This document shows positions 43,466-52,717 of a stretch of DNA of 64,000 nt, piece by piece. The notes below the pieces were generated by a model. The model did no database searches and was not told where the DNA came from. It saw only the letters and a program-made list of their open reading frames with translations. The DNA lies in the NCBI GenBank assembly GCA_020638465.1, contig JACKIM010000001.1:558001-622000 (forward strand). The letters run 5' to 3'. Position numbers and translations under genes: made by a program. Source of the DNA: Geminicoccaceae bacterium. Its GTDB lineage: Bacteria > Pseudomonadota > Alphaproteobacteria > Geminicoccales > Geminicoccaceae. Positions within the stretch are counted from its first letter, which is position 1. The number at the start of each line of letters is the position of its first letter.

Positions 43466-44947
43466 ATGTCCCGCCCACCCCGCAAAGGGCCACTTTACCT
43501 GGCCAGCGTCTCCCTCGACGAGGCATCGTCGATACCGCTGCACCGGCAACTCTATTTCGCCCTGCGCGAAGCCATCCTCGATGGCCGCCTCCGGCCGGGA
43601 GCACGGCTGCCATCGAGTCGCTCCCTGGCCTCCGATCTGCGGGTCTCGCGCAATACCGTGCTGGCCTCGTTCGAACAGCTGCTGGCCGAGGGCTATATCG
43701 AGGGGCGGATCGGCGCCGGCTCGTTCGTCAGCGAGCTGTTGCCGGAGCATGCCCTCAATGCACGACCGGGCCATGTGGATTCGCTCCCGCAGGTCGTCCA
43801 GCCACCGGGACCGTCAAAGCGCGGCACCTATCTCACTTCGATGGTGACGGGCACTTCCAGACCGCGCGCCTTTGCCCCGGGCCTGCCGGAACTGGCAGCG
43901 TTTCCGTTCGAGGACTGGGCGCGGCTGCTGCAGCGACACTGGCGCAATCCGCCCGAGAGCTTCCTCATCGGCAGCGATCCCGCCGGCTACGGTCCGCTGC
44001 GCGAAGCCCTCGCGCGCTATCTCGGGGCGAGCCGGGCGGTGCGCTGCAGGGCCGAACAGGTCTTCATCGTCAGCGGGGCGCAGCAGGCGCTCGATCTTGC
44101 CGCCCGCGTGCTGCTCGATCCCGGCGACGAGGTATGGGTCGAGGATCCCGGATATCCCGGATTGATCGGCGCCCTGCTTGCCTCCGGTTCACAGCTCGTG
44201 CCGCTCACGGTCGACCAGGAGGGACTGTCGGTGACCGAAGGCCGCCACCTGTCGCCACGGGCGCGGATGGCCTGCATTTCCCCCTCGCACCAATACCCGC
44301 TCGGGGTGACGATGACGCTGGCACGCCGCCTCGAACTCCTCGAATGGGCGCGAGAGGCGGACGCCTTCGTGCTCGAAGACGATTATGACAGCGAGTACCG
44401 CTATACCGGCCGTCCGCTGGCGGCCCTGCAGGGACTGGATACCGATGGCCGCGTGATCTATGTCGGGACCATGAGCAAGGTCATGTTCCCGGGCCTGCGG
44501 CTGGGCTACATGGTCGTACCCGAACATCTCGTGGCGAGTTTCAAGGCCGTGCGCCGGCTGACCGACACCCATCCCTCGACACTGGCGCAGCCCGCCCTGG
44601 CGGAATTCATCGAGGAGGGTTCGCTCGCCGCCCATGTCCGGCGCACCCGCTCCCTGTACGCCGAACGCCAGCAGATGCTGCTGGATGCGCTGGGACAAAT
44701 GCCGGATGGCCTGATCGCGGCCCATCCGTCGGAGGCCGGGATGCATCTGGTAGCCTCGCTGGCCGCGGGCATCGACGACCGCAAGCTCGCGGTGGCCGCA
44801 CGCCGCCATGGAGTCGAGGCACCGCCACTCTCCAGCTACTACCGTGCGCATCATCCGCGCCAGGGCCTGCTGCTGGGTTATGCCGGCGTGCCGGAAAAAC
44901 TGATCGAGCGAGGAGTGGCCGGTCTCGCACGGGCGCTTTCGAGCTAG
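43466..44947 (+). CDS. MocR-type regulator: GntR winged helix fused to an aminotransferase domain
   Basis: 493-residue regulator of the PdxR/MocR class. GntR winged-helix DNA-binding domain at about 20-88 (PLHRQLYFALREAILDGRLR, SRSLASDLRVSRNTV). A linker leads to a type-I aminotransferase fold at about 135-490 that binds PLP without necessarily catalysing transamination. The PLP Lys lies in GTMSKVMFPGLRLGY and the phosphate-binding Asp/Tyr in LEDDYDSEYRYTGRP. Such regulators sense PLP or an amino acid and control PLP synthesis, GABA use or similar neighbours. No obvious target is adjacent downstream (hemF). A perfect inverted repeat directly upstream suggests autoregulation. Confidence 0.95.
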   Translation: MSRPPRKGPLYLASVSLDEASSIPLHRQLYFALREAILDGRLRPGARLPSSRSLASDLRVSRNTVLASFEQLLAEGYIEGRIGAGSFVSELLPEHALNARPGHVDSLPQVVQPPGPSKRGTYLTSMVTGTSRPRAFAPGLPELAAFPFEDWARLLQRHWRNPPESFLIGSDPAGYGPLREALARYLGASRAVRCRAEQVFIVSGAQQALDLAARVLLDPGDEVWVEDPGYPGLIGALLASGSQLVPLTVDQEGLSVTEGRHLSPRARMACISPSHQYPLGVTMTLARRLELLEWAREADAFVLEDDYDSEYRYTGRPLAALQGLDTDGRVIYVGTMSKVMFPGLRLGYMVVPEHLVASFKAVRRLTDTHPSTLAQPALAEFIEEGSLAAHVRRTRSLYAERQQMLLDALGQMPDGLIAAHPSEAGMHLVASLAAGIDDRKLAVAARRHGVEAPPLSSYYRAHHPRQGLLLGYAGVPEKLIERGVAGLARALSS

Positions 44948-45076
44948 CGGGACGGGACATGAGAACTCGTGCCGCATGGCCAACACTCCTGCCTTCGGGC
45001 AGTTTCCAGAAAATTCGGAAATTTATTCGGAATTCCGCGAACGCGGGTCCGAAAACGGTCAGCGAGGTTCGGGTCC

Positions 45077-45919
45077 TTGAGTGAAAGTGACAAGCAGCGT
45101 GCACGGGACTGGTTCGAAAGCCTGCGCGACCGGATCTGTGCCGCCTTCGAGACCCTTGAGGACATCTATGAGGGACAGGATGCGACCGGCATGGCGCCTG
45201 GCCGTTTCGAGCGCAGAACGTGGCAGCGCGATGGCGGCGGTGGCGGCGTGATGAGCGTCATGCGGGGTCGCGTGTTCGAGAAGGTCGGCGTCAACGTTTC
45301 CACCGTGCATGGCGAATTCAGCGAGAAATTCAGGAACCAGATCCCGGGCACGGCGGACGGCGCGCAATTCTGGGCCTCCGGCATTTCGCTGGTCGCCCAC
45401 CTGCGCAATCCGCACGCCCCGCCCGCCCACATGAACACGCGACACATCCGCACCGGCAAGACCTGGTTCGGCGGCGGTGCGGATCTCAACCCCATCTATC
45501 CCGATGACGCCGATACGACCGCATTTCATGCCCGGTTGAAGCAGGCCTGCGACAGCTACTCCGCTGACGCCTACGAGCGCTTCAAGGCGTGGGCGGACGA
45601 GTATTTCTTCCTGCCTCACCGGGGAGAGCATCGCGGCGTCGGCGGCATCTTCTACGACTACCTCGAAGGCGAGCACGATCGTCATTTCGCCTTCACCAAG
45701 GAGGTCGGCGAGGCTTTCCTCGACATCTATCCGAAGCTGGTCGCCCGACGCATGAACGAGCCCTGGAGCGACGAGCAGCGCGCCTACCAGTGCGAACGGC
45801 GGGGCCGCTATGCCGAGTTCAACCTGATCTACGACCGCGGCACACGCTTCGGCCTCGAAACCGGGGGCAATACCGAGGCGATCTTGATGTCGTTGCCACC
45901 TGTTGCCACATGGCGCTGA
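45077..45919 (+). CDS. hemF: Oxygen-dependent coproporphyrinogen III oxidase
   Basis: 280-residue heme-biosynthesis enzyme converting coproporphyrinogen III to protoporphyrinogen IX with O2. Characteristic blocks are FERRTWQRDGGGGGVMSVM, FEKVGVNVSTVHGEF, HMNTRHIRTGKTWFGGGADL (catalytic region), DEYFFLPHRGEHRGVGGIF and the C-terminal YAEFNLIYDRGTRFGL with GGNTEAILMSLPP. I place the start at TTG 45077 (MSESDKQRAR, with GAGG upstream) because the frame further up is unlike the family. It lies downstream of the MocR gene on the same strand and 53 bp upstream of ppa. Use of this enzyme implies aerobic growth. Confidence 0.95.
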   Translation: MSESDKQRARDWFESLRDRICAAFETLEDIYEGQDATGMAPGRFERRTWQRDGGGGGVMSVMRGRVFEKVGVNVSTVHGEFSEKFRNQIPGTADGAQFWASGISLVAHLRNPHAPPAHMNTRHIRTGKTWFGGGADLNPIYPDDADTTAFHARLKQACDSYSADAYERFKAWADEYFFLPHRGEHRGVGGIFYDYLEGEHDRHFAFTKEVGEAFLDIYPKLVARRMNEPWSDEQRAYQCERRGRYAEFNLIYDRGTRFGLETGGNTEAILMSLPPVATWR

Positions 45920-45928
45920 ACCCTTTTC

Positions 45929-45940
45929 GTTGAATTCAAC
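45929..45940. promoter_or_regulatory. 12-bp palindrome between hemF and ppa
   Basis: GTTGAATTCAAC is a perfect palindrome in the 53 bp space, 33 bases before the ppa start. It could be an operator, or chance around an EcoRI-like core. A second GAATTC lies 4 bases further on. Confidence 0.3.
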
Positions 45941-45972
45941 TGAATTCGGACTTCCAAGCCCAAGGGAAAGAC

Positions 45973-46506
45973 ATGGATCTTCAAAAACTGCCTATCGGCA
46001 AAAATCCACCCGAAGAGATTAATGTCGTGATCGAGGTTCCGCTCCGTTCGGATCCCATCAAGTACGAGTTCGACAAGGATTCGGGATTTATCTTCGTCGA
46101 CCGTTATCTCTATACGACGATGTTCTACCCCTGCAATTATGGCTTCGTTCCGCACACTCTGGCCGAAGACGGCGATCCCATCGACGTGATGGTCATCGGA
46201 CGCATGCCGGTTCAGGCCGGCGCAGTCATGCAGGTCAATCCGATCGGCGTCCTCAAGATGCAGGACGAGGCCGGCATGGACGAGAAGATCCTCGCCAAGC
46301 CGATCGACCGGATCACGCAGATCAACCGCAAGGTGCGCAGCTTCAAGGACGTCCCCGAAATCGACCTCCAGCGGATCGCCCACTTCTTCGAGCACTACAA
46401 GGACCTGGAGCCCAACAAATGGGTGAAGGTTCTGGGCTGGGGCGATACCGACGAGGCCAGGAGCCTGATCGTCGAGGGAATCGAACGGTACAACAACAGC
46501 AAGTAA
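45973..46506 (+). CDS. ppa: Inorganic pyrophosphatase (family I)
   Basis: 177-residue soluble enzyme that hydrolyses pyrophosphate and so drives biosynthetic reactions. The metal-binding signature is in EDGDPIDVMVIG; active-site Lys/Glu/Tyr are in VVIEVPLRSDPIKYEFDK and FYPCNYGFVPHTL; later KVRSFKDVPEI and KDLEPNKWVKVLGW are standard family I blocks. AAGGGAAAG precedes ATG 45973. It is hexameric in relatives. Confidence 0.97.
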   Translation: MDLQKLPIGKNPPEEINVVIEVPLRSDPIKYEFDKDSGFIFVDRYLYTTMFYPCNYGFVPHTLAEDGDPIDVMVIGRMPVQAGAVMQVNPIGVLKMQDEAGMDEKILAKPIDRITQINRKVRSFKDVPEIDLQRIAHFFEHYKDLEPNKWVKVLGWGDTDEARSLIVEGIERYNNSK

Positions 46507-46594
46507 TACCATCGTTTGGACTTGACCGACGGCGCGACGCGCGAGACCATGACATGCGGATCACGACAGGTGCAAGCAACCAGGGAGTGACGAC

Positions 46595-47053
46595 ATGAAA
46601 CGACAAATCATGCCCGGTGTCATCGATGGCCAGCAGGCCCTGTGCTGCGTAGGCCCCGACTCATCGGCGCAGGAAGCTGCCGAACTCATGGCCGAGCGTC
46701 GCATCGGCGCCGTGCTGGTCATGCACGATGCCAAGCTCGTCGGTATCCTGACCGAACGTGACATGGTCTTTCGGGTCATCGCCAAGGGCAGAAATCCCCA
46801 ATCGACGAAAGTCTCCGAAGTGATGACAGCTGACCCGATCACGGTGAAGCCCAGTGATAGCGGAACCCTCGCACTCGAAACGATGAGTGAGCGGCACTTC
46901 CGCCATTTGCCCGTGCTCGATGGCAGTGACGTGCTCGGCATCGTTTCGATACGCGACCTCTACGAGGCCATCCGGGGCAGCCTCGAAGAAGAATTGCGCG
47001 GAGCGGAAACCCTCATCTATGGCGACCAGTACGGCTCAGGCACCGCTGCCTGA
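46595..47053 (+). CDS. CBS-pair domain protein
   Basis: 152-residue protein made of two CBS motifs (about 10-65 and 78-135). CBS pairs bind adenine nucleotides or similar ligands and act as energy or signal sensors. Landmarks are DSSAQEAAELMAERRIGAVL, VGILTERDMVFRVIA, ADPITVKPSDSGTLALETM and HLPVLDGSDVLGIVSIRDL. There is no attached effector domain. A GGGAG lies upstream of ATG 46595. It follows ppa by 88 bp on the same strand and faces the bolA-like gene. Confidence 0.93.
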   Translation: MKRQIMPGVIDGQQALCCVGPDSSAQEAAELMAERRIGAVLVMHDAKLVGILTERDMVFRVIAKGRNPQSTKVSEVMTADPITVKPSDSGTLALETMSERHFRHLPVLDGSDVLGIVSIRDLYEAIRGSLEEELRGAETLIYGDQYGSGTAA

Positions 47054-47100
47054 TCCCCTGCCCCCACCCTTTTCGATCCTGCGGCGAGGCTGGCGGGAAA

Positions 47101-47391
47101 TCATTCCCCGGGTGCCCGGGCAGTGATCGAAAGGGCGTGGATCTCCGAGCGCATGAGGTCGCCGACCGCGTCAAGTACCGCACGCTGGCGGGCGACGCGG
47201 CTCATCCCGGCAAAGGCGGGACTCACCACGGTTACCGCGAAATGGCTTTCACCCTGAGGACGTGCACCTGCATGCCCCTCATGGCGCGCCGACTGGTCCT
47301 CGATGTCGAGACCGACCGGCTGCAATGCCTGCTCGATCCGCTGACGCAAGCTGGTCTGAACGGGTCCAGTCACGGTTGTATCCTCCTGCAT
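47101..47391 (-). CDS. BolA family protein
   Basis: 96-residue protein of the BolA/YrbA group, which pairs with monothiol glutaredoxins for Fe-S trafficking and, in some bacteria, acts as a transcription factor. Conserved elements are the N-terminal RQRIEQALQPVGLDI helix, then DQSARHEGHAG, GESHFAVTVVSPAFAGMSRV and the FVHALSIxA-like EIHALSITARAP C-terminus. His residues HEGHAG and the C-terminal His are the usual cluster ligands. ATG 47391 has GAGGAA about 10 bases upstream. It is divergent from the alcohol dehydrogenase gene. Confidence 0.93.
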   Translation of the reverse strand: MQEDTTVTGPVQTSLRQRIEQALQPVGLDIEDQSARHEGHAGARPQGESHFAVTVVSPAFAGMSRVARQRAVLDAVGDLMRSEIHALSITARAPGE

Positions 47392-47545
47392 GACAAGTTT
47401 TTCCTCAACATGAGGAATGGTCTGGTCGAAGAAAAAAGACAACGCCATAAACTCCAGGCCTGCATGCCGACAACAGGTCAAGGACTTTGCCGCGCGATGC
47501 AAGACCGGCCAGGACAATGACATGAACCCGAGGGGAGAGGAACCC

Positions 47546-48700
47546 ATGGACAGCATTCGCGTTGCGACCTTTGACGGACCGGGCGCCCCGCCCGTCATCC
47601 GCGAGGTCAAGCGGCCGCCGATCGGGCCGAAGGCCGCCCTGATCCAGATCGGCTGCTGCGGGGTCTGCGGAACGGACCTGCACATCCTCAAGGGACACTG
47701 GCCCAAGCCCCTGCCCTGGCCGTTCACGCTCGGTCACGAGCTGGCTGGCGTCATCGTCGAAAAGGGTGACGAACTCACCCACGACTGGTCCGGCAAGCCG
47801 ATCGGTGTGGGCAGCAAGATCATGCTGCCACCGCTCATGCCCTGCGGCTTCTGCGACTGGTGCAAGCGCTATCCTGAACAGGCCAACAAATGCCTTACGC
47901 CCGTCTATTACGGACGCTATCTGGGTTTTGACAAACCGCCGCATCTCTGGGGCGGATGGGCCGAAGCGGTCTATGTCGACCTGGAGATGCTGCCCGGCAC
48001 CAAGATGTACAAATTGCCGGACGACATGCCCCTCCTGCTCGGCTCGCTGTCCGAGCCCCTCACCTCCTGCATTCGCGGTTTCGAACGGGCGCAGCGGGTC
48101 GGCGGCTTTCCATGGGGAGCCACGGCCGTCATCCAGGGTACGGGACCCATCGGCATCCTCGCCATCGCCGCCGCCCAGGAGATGGGGGCCTCACGGGTGA
48201 TTGCCGTCGGCGCCCCGGAGACCCCCCGCCTCGAACTCGCCCGTGCATTCGGCGCCGAGGCGACGGTCGACATCGAGACCCATACCACGGCGCAATCCCG
48301 CATTGATGCCGTCCGCGCCATCGTCGGGGGCTATGGCGCCGATCTGGTGATGGACTGCTCTGGCCACCCGTCCGCCGGTCCCGAAGGAATCGAATACCTG
48401 CGCGATGGCGGGACCTATGTCGAAATGGGACAGTTTACCGATGCCGGCCCCATCATGACAAACTGGCACCGGATATGCACCAAGGACATCAATCTGCTGG
48501 GGTCCTGGGCCTTTACCGCCAATGACCTGCCCAAGGGAGTCGACATGCTCGACCGCGCCCGCGACCGCTATCCCTGGTCGAGGATGCAGACCCTTTTCGG
48601 CTTCGGCGAAAAGGAGATCGGCGATGCGATCAGCGCCGCCATCGAGATGCGCGCGGTCAAGGCCACCATCGTTCCCAACCGGGAGCTATGCGGGATCTGA
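47546..48700 (+). CDS. Zinc-dependent alcohol/polyol dehydrogenase (MDR family)
   Basis: 384-residue medium-chain dehydrogenase. Catalytic zinc site: Cys in CCGVCGTDLH and the GHE in LGHELAGV. Structural zinc loop CGFCDWCKRYPEQANKC has four Cys. The Rossmann NAD-binding glycine loop is GTGPIGILAIAAAQ. It resembles threonine/sorbitol dehydrogenase-like enzymes with substrates such as sugars or polyols. AGGGGAGAGG precedes ATG 47546. It lies tail to tail with the amidase-aldolase-kinase operon, so it may perform the oxidation or reduction step of the same pathway, but this is inference. Confidence 0.92.
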   Translation: MDSIRVATFDGPGAPPVIREVKRPPIGPKAALIQIGCCGVCGTDLHILKGHWPKPLPWPFTLGHELAGVIVEKGDELTHDWSGKPIGVGSKIMLPPLMPCGFCDWCKRYPEQANKCLTPVYYGRYLGFDKPPHLWGGWAEAVYVDLEMLPGTKMYKLPDDMPLLLGSLSEPLTSCIRGFERAQRVGGFPWGATAVIQGTGPIGILAIAAAQEMGASRVIAVGAPETPRLELARAFGAEATVDIETHTTAQSRIDAVRAIVGGYGADLVMDCSGHPSAGPEGIEYLRDGGTYVEMGQFTDAGPIMTNWHRICTKDINLLGSWAFTANDLPKGVDMLDRARDRYPWSRMQTLFGFGEKEIGDAISAAIEMRAVKATIVPNRELCGI

Positions 48701-48723
48701 GCCACGGGTGGGTGGAGCCATCG

Positions 48724-50244
48724 TCACATCGTCTGCGAGTTGCATAATTCGCGCTTGAGGAGATAACCGTGGGCGTAGCGCATCATGAGCTTCTCCCGCG
48801 GTGCCCACAGCAGCGAGGGATCAGGTTCCACCCGGCGCGACAAGGGCCTGCATGCCGCCTGCGCTTCACCCAGTGAAGCGTAGACGCCGGCGGCCATACC
48901 ACCCAGCATGGCAGCACCCAGGGAGACGGCCTCGGGCATCACGGCAATCTCGATGGGCCGATTGTACAGTGCCGCCTTGATCTCCATCAGCAGGTCGTTG
49001 CGTGTACTGCCACCAACGGCGATGATCCGCCCGACGCTGTCCCGCGGATAAAAACGCAGCATCGAGTGCAGGATATGGGCAGTATCGAGTGCCACTCCCT
49101 CAAGTACGGCGCGATAGAGCACCGCCCGCCCGATATCCGCACCCAGCCCGTAGAACGCACCGCGGGCGACCGGATCGGGATAGGGCGGCGACCCCAGCCG
49201 CAGATGCGGGAAAAAGCCCACCCCCTGACTACCCGGTTGCACGTCGCGCGCTGCAGCGATCAGTTGCGCATGATCCTCGCCACCGGTCATGGACCTCCTG
49301 AACCATTCGATCGCACCGGCAGATGTCGGAAGCCCGCCGAACAGGTAATAGCTCCTTTCGCCGCCGACCTCGATGAGTCCCTGGTTGAGGCCCACCTGCC
49401 CGACCTCCGGCCGCAGCATCGGTGCCGTATGGGCAAGACTGAGCGCTTCGGCCGTCCCCATGCTGTCCATCAGCGTCCCGGGCCGGTTGGCGGCTATCGC
49501 GACCGCCGCGGCCACATGGTCGTGCCCGCCCGTCGCCACCACGCAGGCGGGATCAAGCCCCAGCCGCGATGCGAGTTCCGGGCGCACGGTCGCGAGTTTC
49601 ATCCCCATCGGCAGCAGTTCGGCGAGGATGCTCCTGCGAATGCCGGCCGCATCGAGAATCTCGTTTGACCAGCAGCCATTGGCCAGATCCAGCGCCATGG
49701 TGCGCGATGCAAGGCTCGTATCGGTGCCCATGACACCCGACAGGTAAAAAGCCAGATAGTCGGCAATGTGAAGCCAGCAATGAGCCGCGCCGAACGCCTC
49801 GGCACGGTGTTTCTTCAGCCAGAGGAGCTTGAGCAGGGTGAAGGTCGGATCGGGGCAGAGGCCGGTGACCGCATGCAGGCTCCGGGCATCGATCCACTCG
49901 TTCAGTTCGGTGAGTTCGCCAGCAGTACGCGTATCGTACCACGCGATCACTTCGCACAGCGGGCGGCCCTTGCCATCGACCAGGGTGCCGGCCTCACCGA
50001 AGCTGGCGACCGCCAGCGAGACCACGCGACGGCGATTGTCAAGCTGTGCCAGCGCACCGTTCAGGGCCTCCATGGCCGCGGAGACGATGCTGTCCATATC
50101 GTGCTCGGCCGAACCCTCGCCGAGCACGGTGACCGGAGTGGGCCTCTCATCGGTCGCGACGACGCGGCCATCGGGCTCGAAGACGATTGCGCGGATCCGG
50201 CTGGTACCGGCATCGATGCCGCCGATCAGAGGCCCGCCTGTCAT
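48724..50244 (-). CDS. FGGY-family carbohydrate kinase
   Basis: 506-residue sugar kinase of the ASKHA fold. Phosphate 1 region GGIDAGTSRIRAIVFEPDG at the start, catalytic Asp near TGGHDHVAA, phosphate 2 in DSMGTAEAL and the adenosine motif IIAVGGSTRNDLLMEI. The C-terminal domain is complete. Xylulose, erythritol, ribulose and autoinducer-2 kinases all belong here; the N-terminal DARA-like YDTRTAGEL and the LASRTMALDLANGCW segment do not let me pick one. Its start overlaps the aldolase stop by 4 bp, giving a coupled kinase-aldolase pair: phosphorylation followed by C-C cleavage. Confidence 0.9.
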   Translation of the reverse strand: MTGGPLIGGIDAGTSRIRAIVFEPDGRVVATDERPTPVTVLGEGSAEHDMDSIVSAAMEALNGALAQLDNRRRVVSLAVASFGEAGTLVDGKGRPLCEVIAWYDTRTAGELTELNEWIDARSLHAVTGLCPDPTFTLLKLLWLKKHRAEAFGAAHCWLHIADYLAFYLSGVMGTDTSLASRTMALDLANGCWSNEILDAAGIRRSILAELLPMGMKLATVRPELASRLGLDPACVVATGGHDHVAAAVAIAANRPGTLMDSMGTAEALSLAHTAPMLRPEVGQVGLNQGLIEVGGERSYYLFGGLPTSAGAIEWFRRSMTGGEDHAQLIAAARDVQPGSQGVGFFPHLRLGSPPYPDPVARGAFYGLGADIGRAVLYRAVLEGVALDTAHILHSMLRFYPRDSVGRIIAVGGSTRNDLLMEIKAALYNRPIEIAVMPEAVSLGAAMLGGMAAGVYASLGEAQAACRPLSRRVEPDPSLLWAPREKLMMRYAHGYLLKRELCNSQTM

Positions 50245-51023
50245 TTGTGCAGCAGGCCTTCGGCATCGCTCGCGCGGGCGCCGGAATGAATTACCGCATG
50301 CAGGGCGCGAACCATGCCGGCCGGATTGGCGTGCTGCCAGATGTTGCGCCCGAAGACGACGCCCCTGCCACCCGCTTCCATCGTGCCGGCAACCATCTCC
50401 AGTACGGCAAGATCGCTGTCGAGCTTGGGCCCGCCGGCAATCAACACGGGTGCGGGTGTGGATTCCACGATTTTGCGAAATCCATCGACCGTACCGGGAT
50501 AGTAGGTCTTGAGGATATCCGCGCCATGCTCGAAGGCAATGCGACAGGCATCGGCCATCATCTGCGCATCGTTGGTGTCCGGAATGCCCGGATGCTTGCA
50601 GGGCAGGGCCTCGACCATGAGCGGCATCTCGGCCTCGAAGCTGTCATGGGCACAATCGGCAACGATCTGCATGGTGGCGCTCTCGCAGGGCGCACCCATG
50701 AAATACATTACGCAGCCGCCTTCCACACCGAGTTCGCGGGCCAATGAGAAATCATGGAGGAGCTGCCATTCCTCATTTTCCAGCCACTTTTCCCTGATCA
50801 GCGAAGGCCCTCCATCGAGACGCATATAGGTGGGGATTCGCCCGATCAGGTTCTCGTGATAGCGCTTGACGATGCCGAAACTGGTCATGATGGCATCCGC
50901 GCCTGCGTCGATGACGGTCTCGATCACCGCGCCCGGATCTTCAAGCCCCCTCACCGCGCCCATGGCCCGTCCGTGGTCCATGGCAATCACCAGCATCTTC
51001 TGGTCAGGATCCGCGAATTGCAT
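50241..51023 (-). CDS. Class I aldolase of the DeoC/LacD/FbaB-LsrF superfamily
   Basis: 260-residue TIM-barrel aldolase. The Schiff-base Lys is in DILKTYYPG and phosphate is bound by VLIAGGPKL and the FGRNIWQ loop. The VIAMDHGRAMG start and the stretch from ILKTYYPG to the C-terminus resemble E. coli LsrF (IIKTYYVEKG, IVIAGGKKL, MGRNIFQ) from memory, more than bacterial fructose-bisphosphate aldolase, although other DhnA-type aldolases share this pattern. GAGGAG precedes ATG 51023 by 5 bases; a longer frame to 51080 lacks a ribosome site. It is in an operon with the kinase downstream (4 bp overlap) and the amidase upstream (81 bp gap). The substrate is unknown. Confidence 0.85.
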   Translation of the reverse strand: MQFADPDQKMLVIAMDHGRAMGAVRGLEDPGAVIETVIDAGADAIMTSFGIVKRYHENLIGRIPTYMRLDGGPSLIREKWLENEEWQLLHDFSLARELGVEGGCVMYFMGAPCESATMQIVADCAHDSFEAEMPLMVEALPCKHPGIPDTNDAQMMADACRIAFEHGADILKTYYPGTVDGFRKIVESTPAPVLIAGGPKLDSDLAVLEMVAGTMEAGGRGVVFGRNIWQHANPAGMVRALHAVIHSGARASDAEGLLHK

Positions 51024-51104
51024 TTCTACTCCTCGTTTTAGTTTCTTCGATGAACACATCTGCAGAACGGAAAATTCCACCGCACAAGAAAATCACACGG
51101 CTCG

Positions 51105-52529
51105 TCAGACCGGCGCATGACGATGTTTCCACGGCCGGGCTTCCTCCAGCCGCGCCGCCAGGCTCACCAGCAAGTCATCTCCGCCAAGACGCGTGCCCAG
51201 CATTACGCCAATGGGAAGACCGCCGCCATTCCAATGCAGCGGCAGGCTGATCGACGGCAGGCCGGTCATGTTGGAAATCTGCGTCAATGGCACCTGGGCC
51301 ATCTGGCGTTCGACATAGACATCGAGATCGTCCATGTCCTGATCGAGCCAGCCCAGCCTTGCCGGCGGCAGACCCAGGGTTGGCGACAGCAGCAGGTCGT
51401 AACTCTGGAAAAAGCGGCCAAGCGTGCGGGCGGCACGCTGGATGATCTGCAAGGCACCGACCAGCCGGGCAGCCGGCAGCCCGAACCCCCGCTCCATCAT
51501 GAGAAGGGTGCAGCGCTCGACATTCTCCTCGTTGACCGGATGGCCGGTCATCTTCGACCAGGTCGGCAGGTCATTGGCGACATTGGCGCAGACCACGACC
51601 ATCATCGCATCGCGAAGGGCGGCGGCATCGAGCTTCGGACAGGCTTCCTCGACATGATGGCCCATCTCCTCCAGCGCCTTCGCCGCGACCAGCGTCGCCT
51701 CGCGGCAATCGTCATGCACCGGCTGCCCCGAAGGCGTGTCGAGCATCAACGCCACGCGCAGCCCCATGGGCTCGATTTCCAGCGCCTCGCTGAAGGTCAC
51801 CGGCGAAGGAGGGCAGGCATAGATGTCGCCCGGTTCCGGACCGCTCAGCGCGTCCAGCATCAAGGCTGTATCGCGAACCGAGCGACTGATGACATGGCCG
51901 CAGGCGAGACCGTTCCAGCCCTCGCCGAGATCGGGGCCCGTGGGATTGCGCTGGCGGCTCGGCTTGAGGCCCACGAGGCCGCAGCACGACGCGGGAATGC
52001 GGATCGATCCCCCGCCATCCGTGGCGTGCGCCATGGGGACGATCCCGGCCGCCACTGCCGCTGCCGAACCGCCCGACGAGCCTCCGGCCATGTATTCGCG
52101 ATTCCAGGGATTGCGGGTGGGACCGTGCAGTTTCGGTTCGGTGGTAACGTTGAGGCCGAATTCGGGCGCATTGGTCTTGCCGAAGATCACGACGCCTGCC
52201 TGCCTCATGCGCGCGATCAGCGTACTCTCGTGGGGTGCCACAAAGGATCCGACCAGCCGGCTGCCATTGCTGATGGCCGTCCCCCCCAAAAAGGCATAAA
52301 GGTCCTTGAGCAGGAACGGGACGCCGCTGAACCGCCCCACGGGCAACACATCGGCAAGAGTCCGGCGCGCGAAGGGCTCGTCGTCGATCGTGATGGTGTT
52401 GAGATCGCCGTCAACCTCATCGCGACGGGCAAGCGCCAGATCCAGCAACTCGACCGGCTTGACGTCCCCGCGGGCCACGAGCGAAGCCAGTCCGACCGCA
52501 TCCTCCCTGCGGTATTCCTCGAAATTCAT
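51105..52529 (-). CDS. Amidase signature family enzyme
   Basis: 474-residue hydrolase with the Ser-cisSer-Lys triad of amidase signature enzymes: Lys in FLLKDLYAF, the cis-Ser region GGSSGGSAAAVAAG and the nucleophile Ser in DGGGSIRIPAS. FGKTNAPEFGLNVTT is also a family block. Family substrates range from aliphatic and aryl amides to allophanate and Glu-tRNA(Gln) intermediates; there is no GatC or GatB neighbour, so it is not the tRNA enzyme. I use ATG 52529 (MNFEEYRR), six bases after GAGGGAGG; the ATG at 52535 overlaps the ribosome site. It is first of the amidase-aldolase-kinase operon. Confidence 0.9.
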   Translation of the reverse strand: MNFEEYRREDAVGLASLVARGDVKPVELLDLALARRDEVDGDLNTITIDDEPFARRTLADVLPVGRFSGVPFLLKDLYAFLGGTAISNGSRLVGSFVAPHESTLIARMRQAGVVIFGKTNAPEFGLNVTTEPKLHGPTRNPWNREYMAGGSSGGSAAAVAAGIVPMAHATDGGGSIRIPASCCGLVGLKPSRQRNPTGPDLGEGWNGLACGHVISRSVRDTALMLDALSGPEPGDIYACPPSPVTFSEALEIEPMGLRVALMLDTPSGQPVHDDCREATLVAAKALEEMGHHVEEACPKLDAAALRDAMMVVVCANVANDLPTWSKMTGHPVNEENVERCTLLMMERGFGLPAARLVGALQIIQRAARTLGRFFQSYDLLLSPTLGLPPARLGWLDQDMDDLDVYVERQMAQVPLTQISNMTGLPSISLPLHWNGGGLPIGVMLGTRLGGDDLLVSLAARLEEARPWKHRHAPV

Positions 52530-52717
52530 GCCCATCCTCCCTCGACAGACCAGCGCACTCCTTACCAGCGCCCGTCAATTTTGGCGACATCCATGTCGCT
52601 GCGGGGAAAACGGGTTCCATGTTTCCGGGATCTGCCTGACCAGCGTCAACACGATGTTAACCTTGATGGGCTATTCCTCGGGACGATCAAATCACGCTTT
52701 CAGGGGCTTTGGCAGAC

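Noticed and set aside
41895..43613. Minus-strand frame of 572 codons opposite the TIR/STAND gene
   Set aside because: No recognisable motif, His/Gln/Arg-rich composition and it crosses into the MocR start; the plus-strand frame carries the NTPase motifs.
45929..45940. Palindrome before ppa as a defined operator
   Set aside because: Only 12 bp with an EcoRI-like core and no matching regulator; kept as a low-confidence feature, not a finding.
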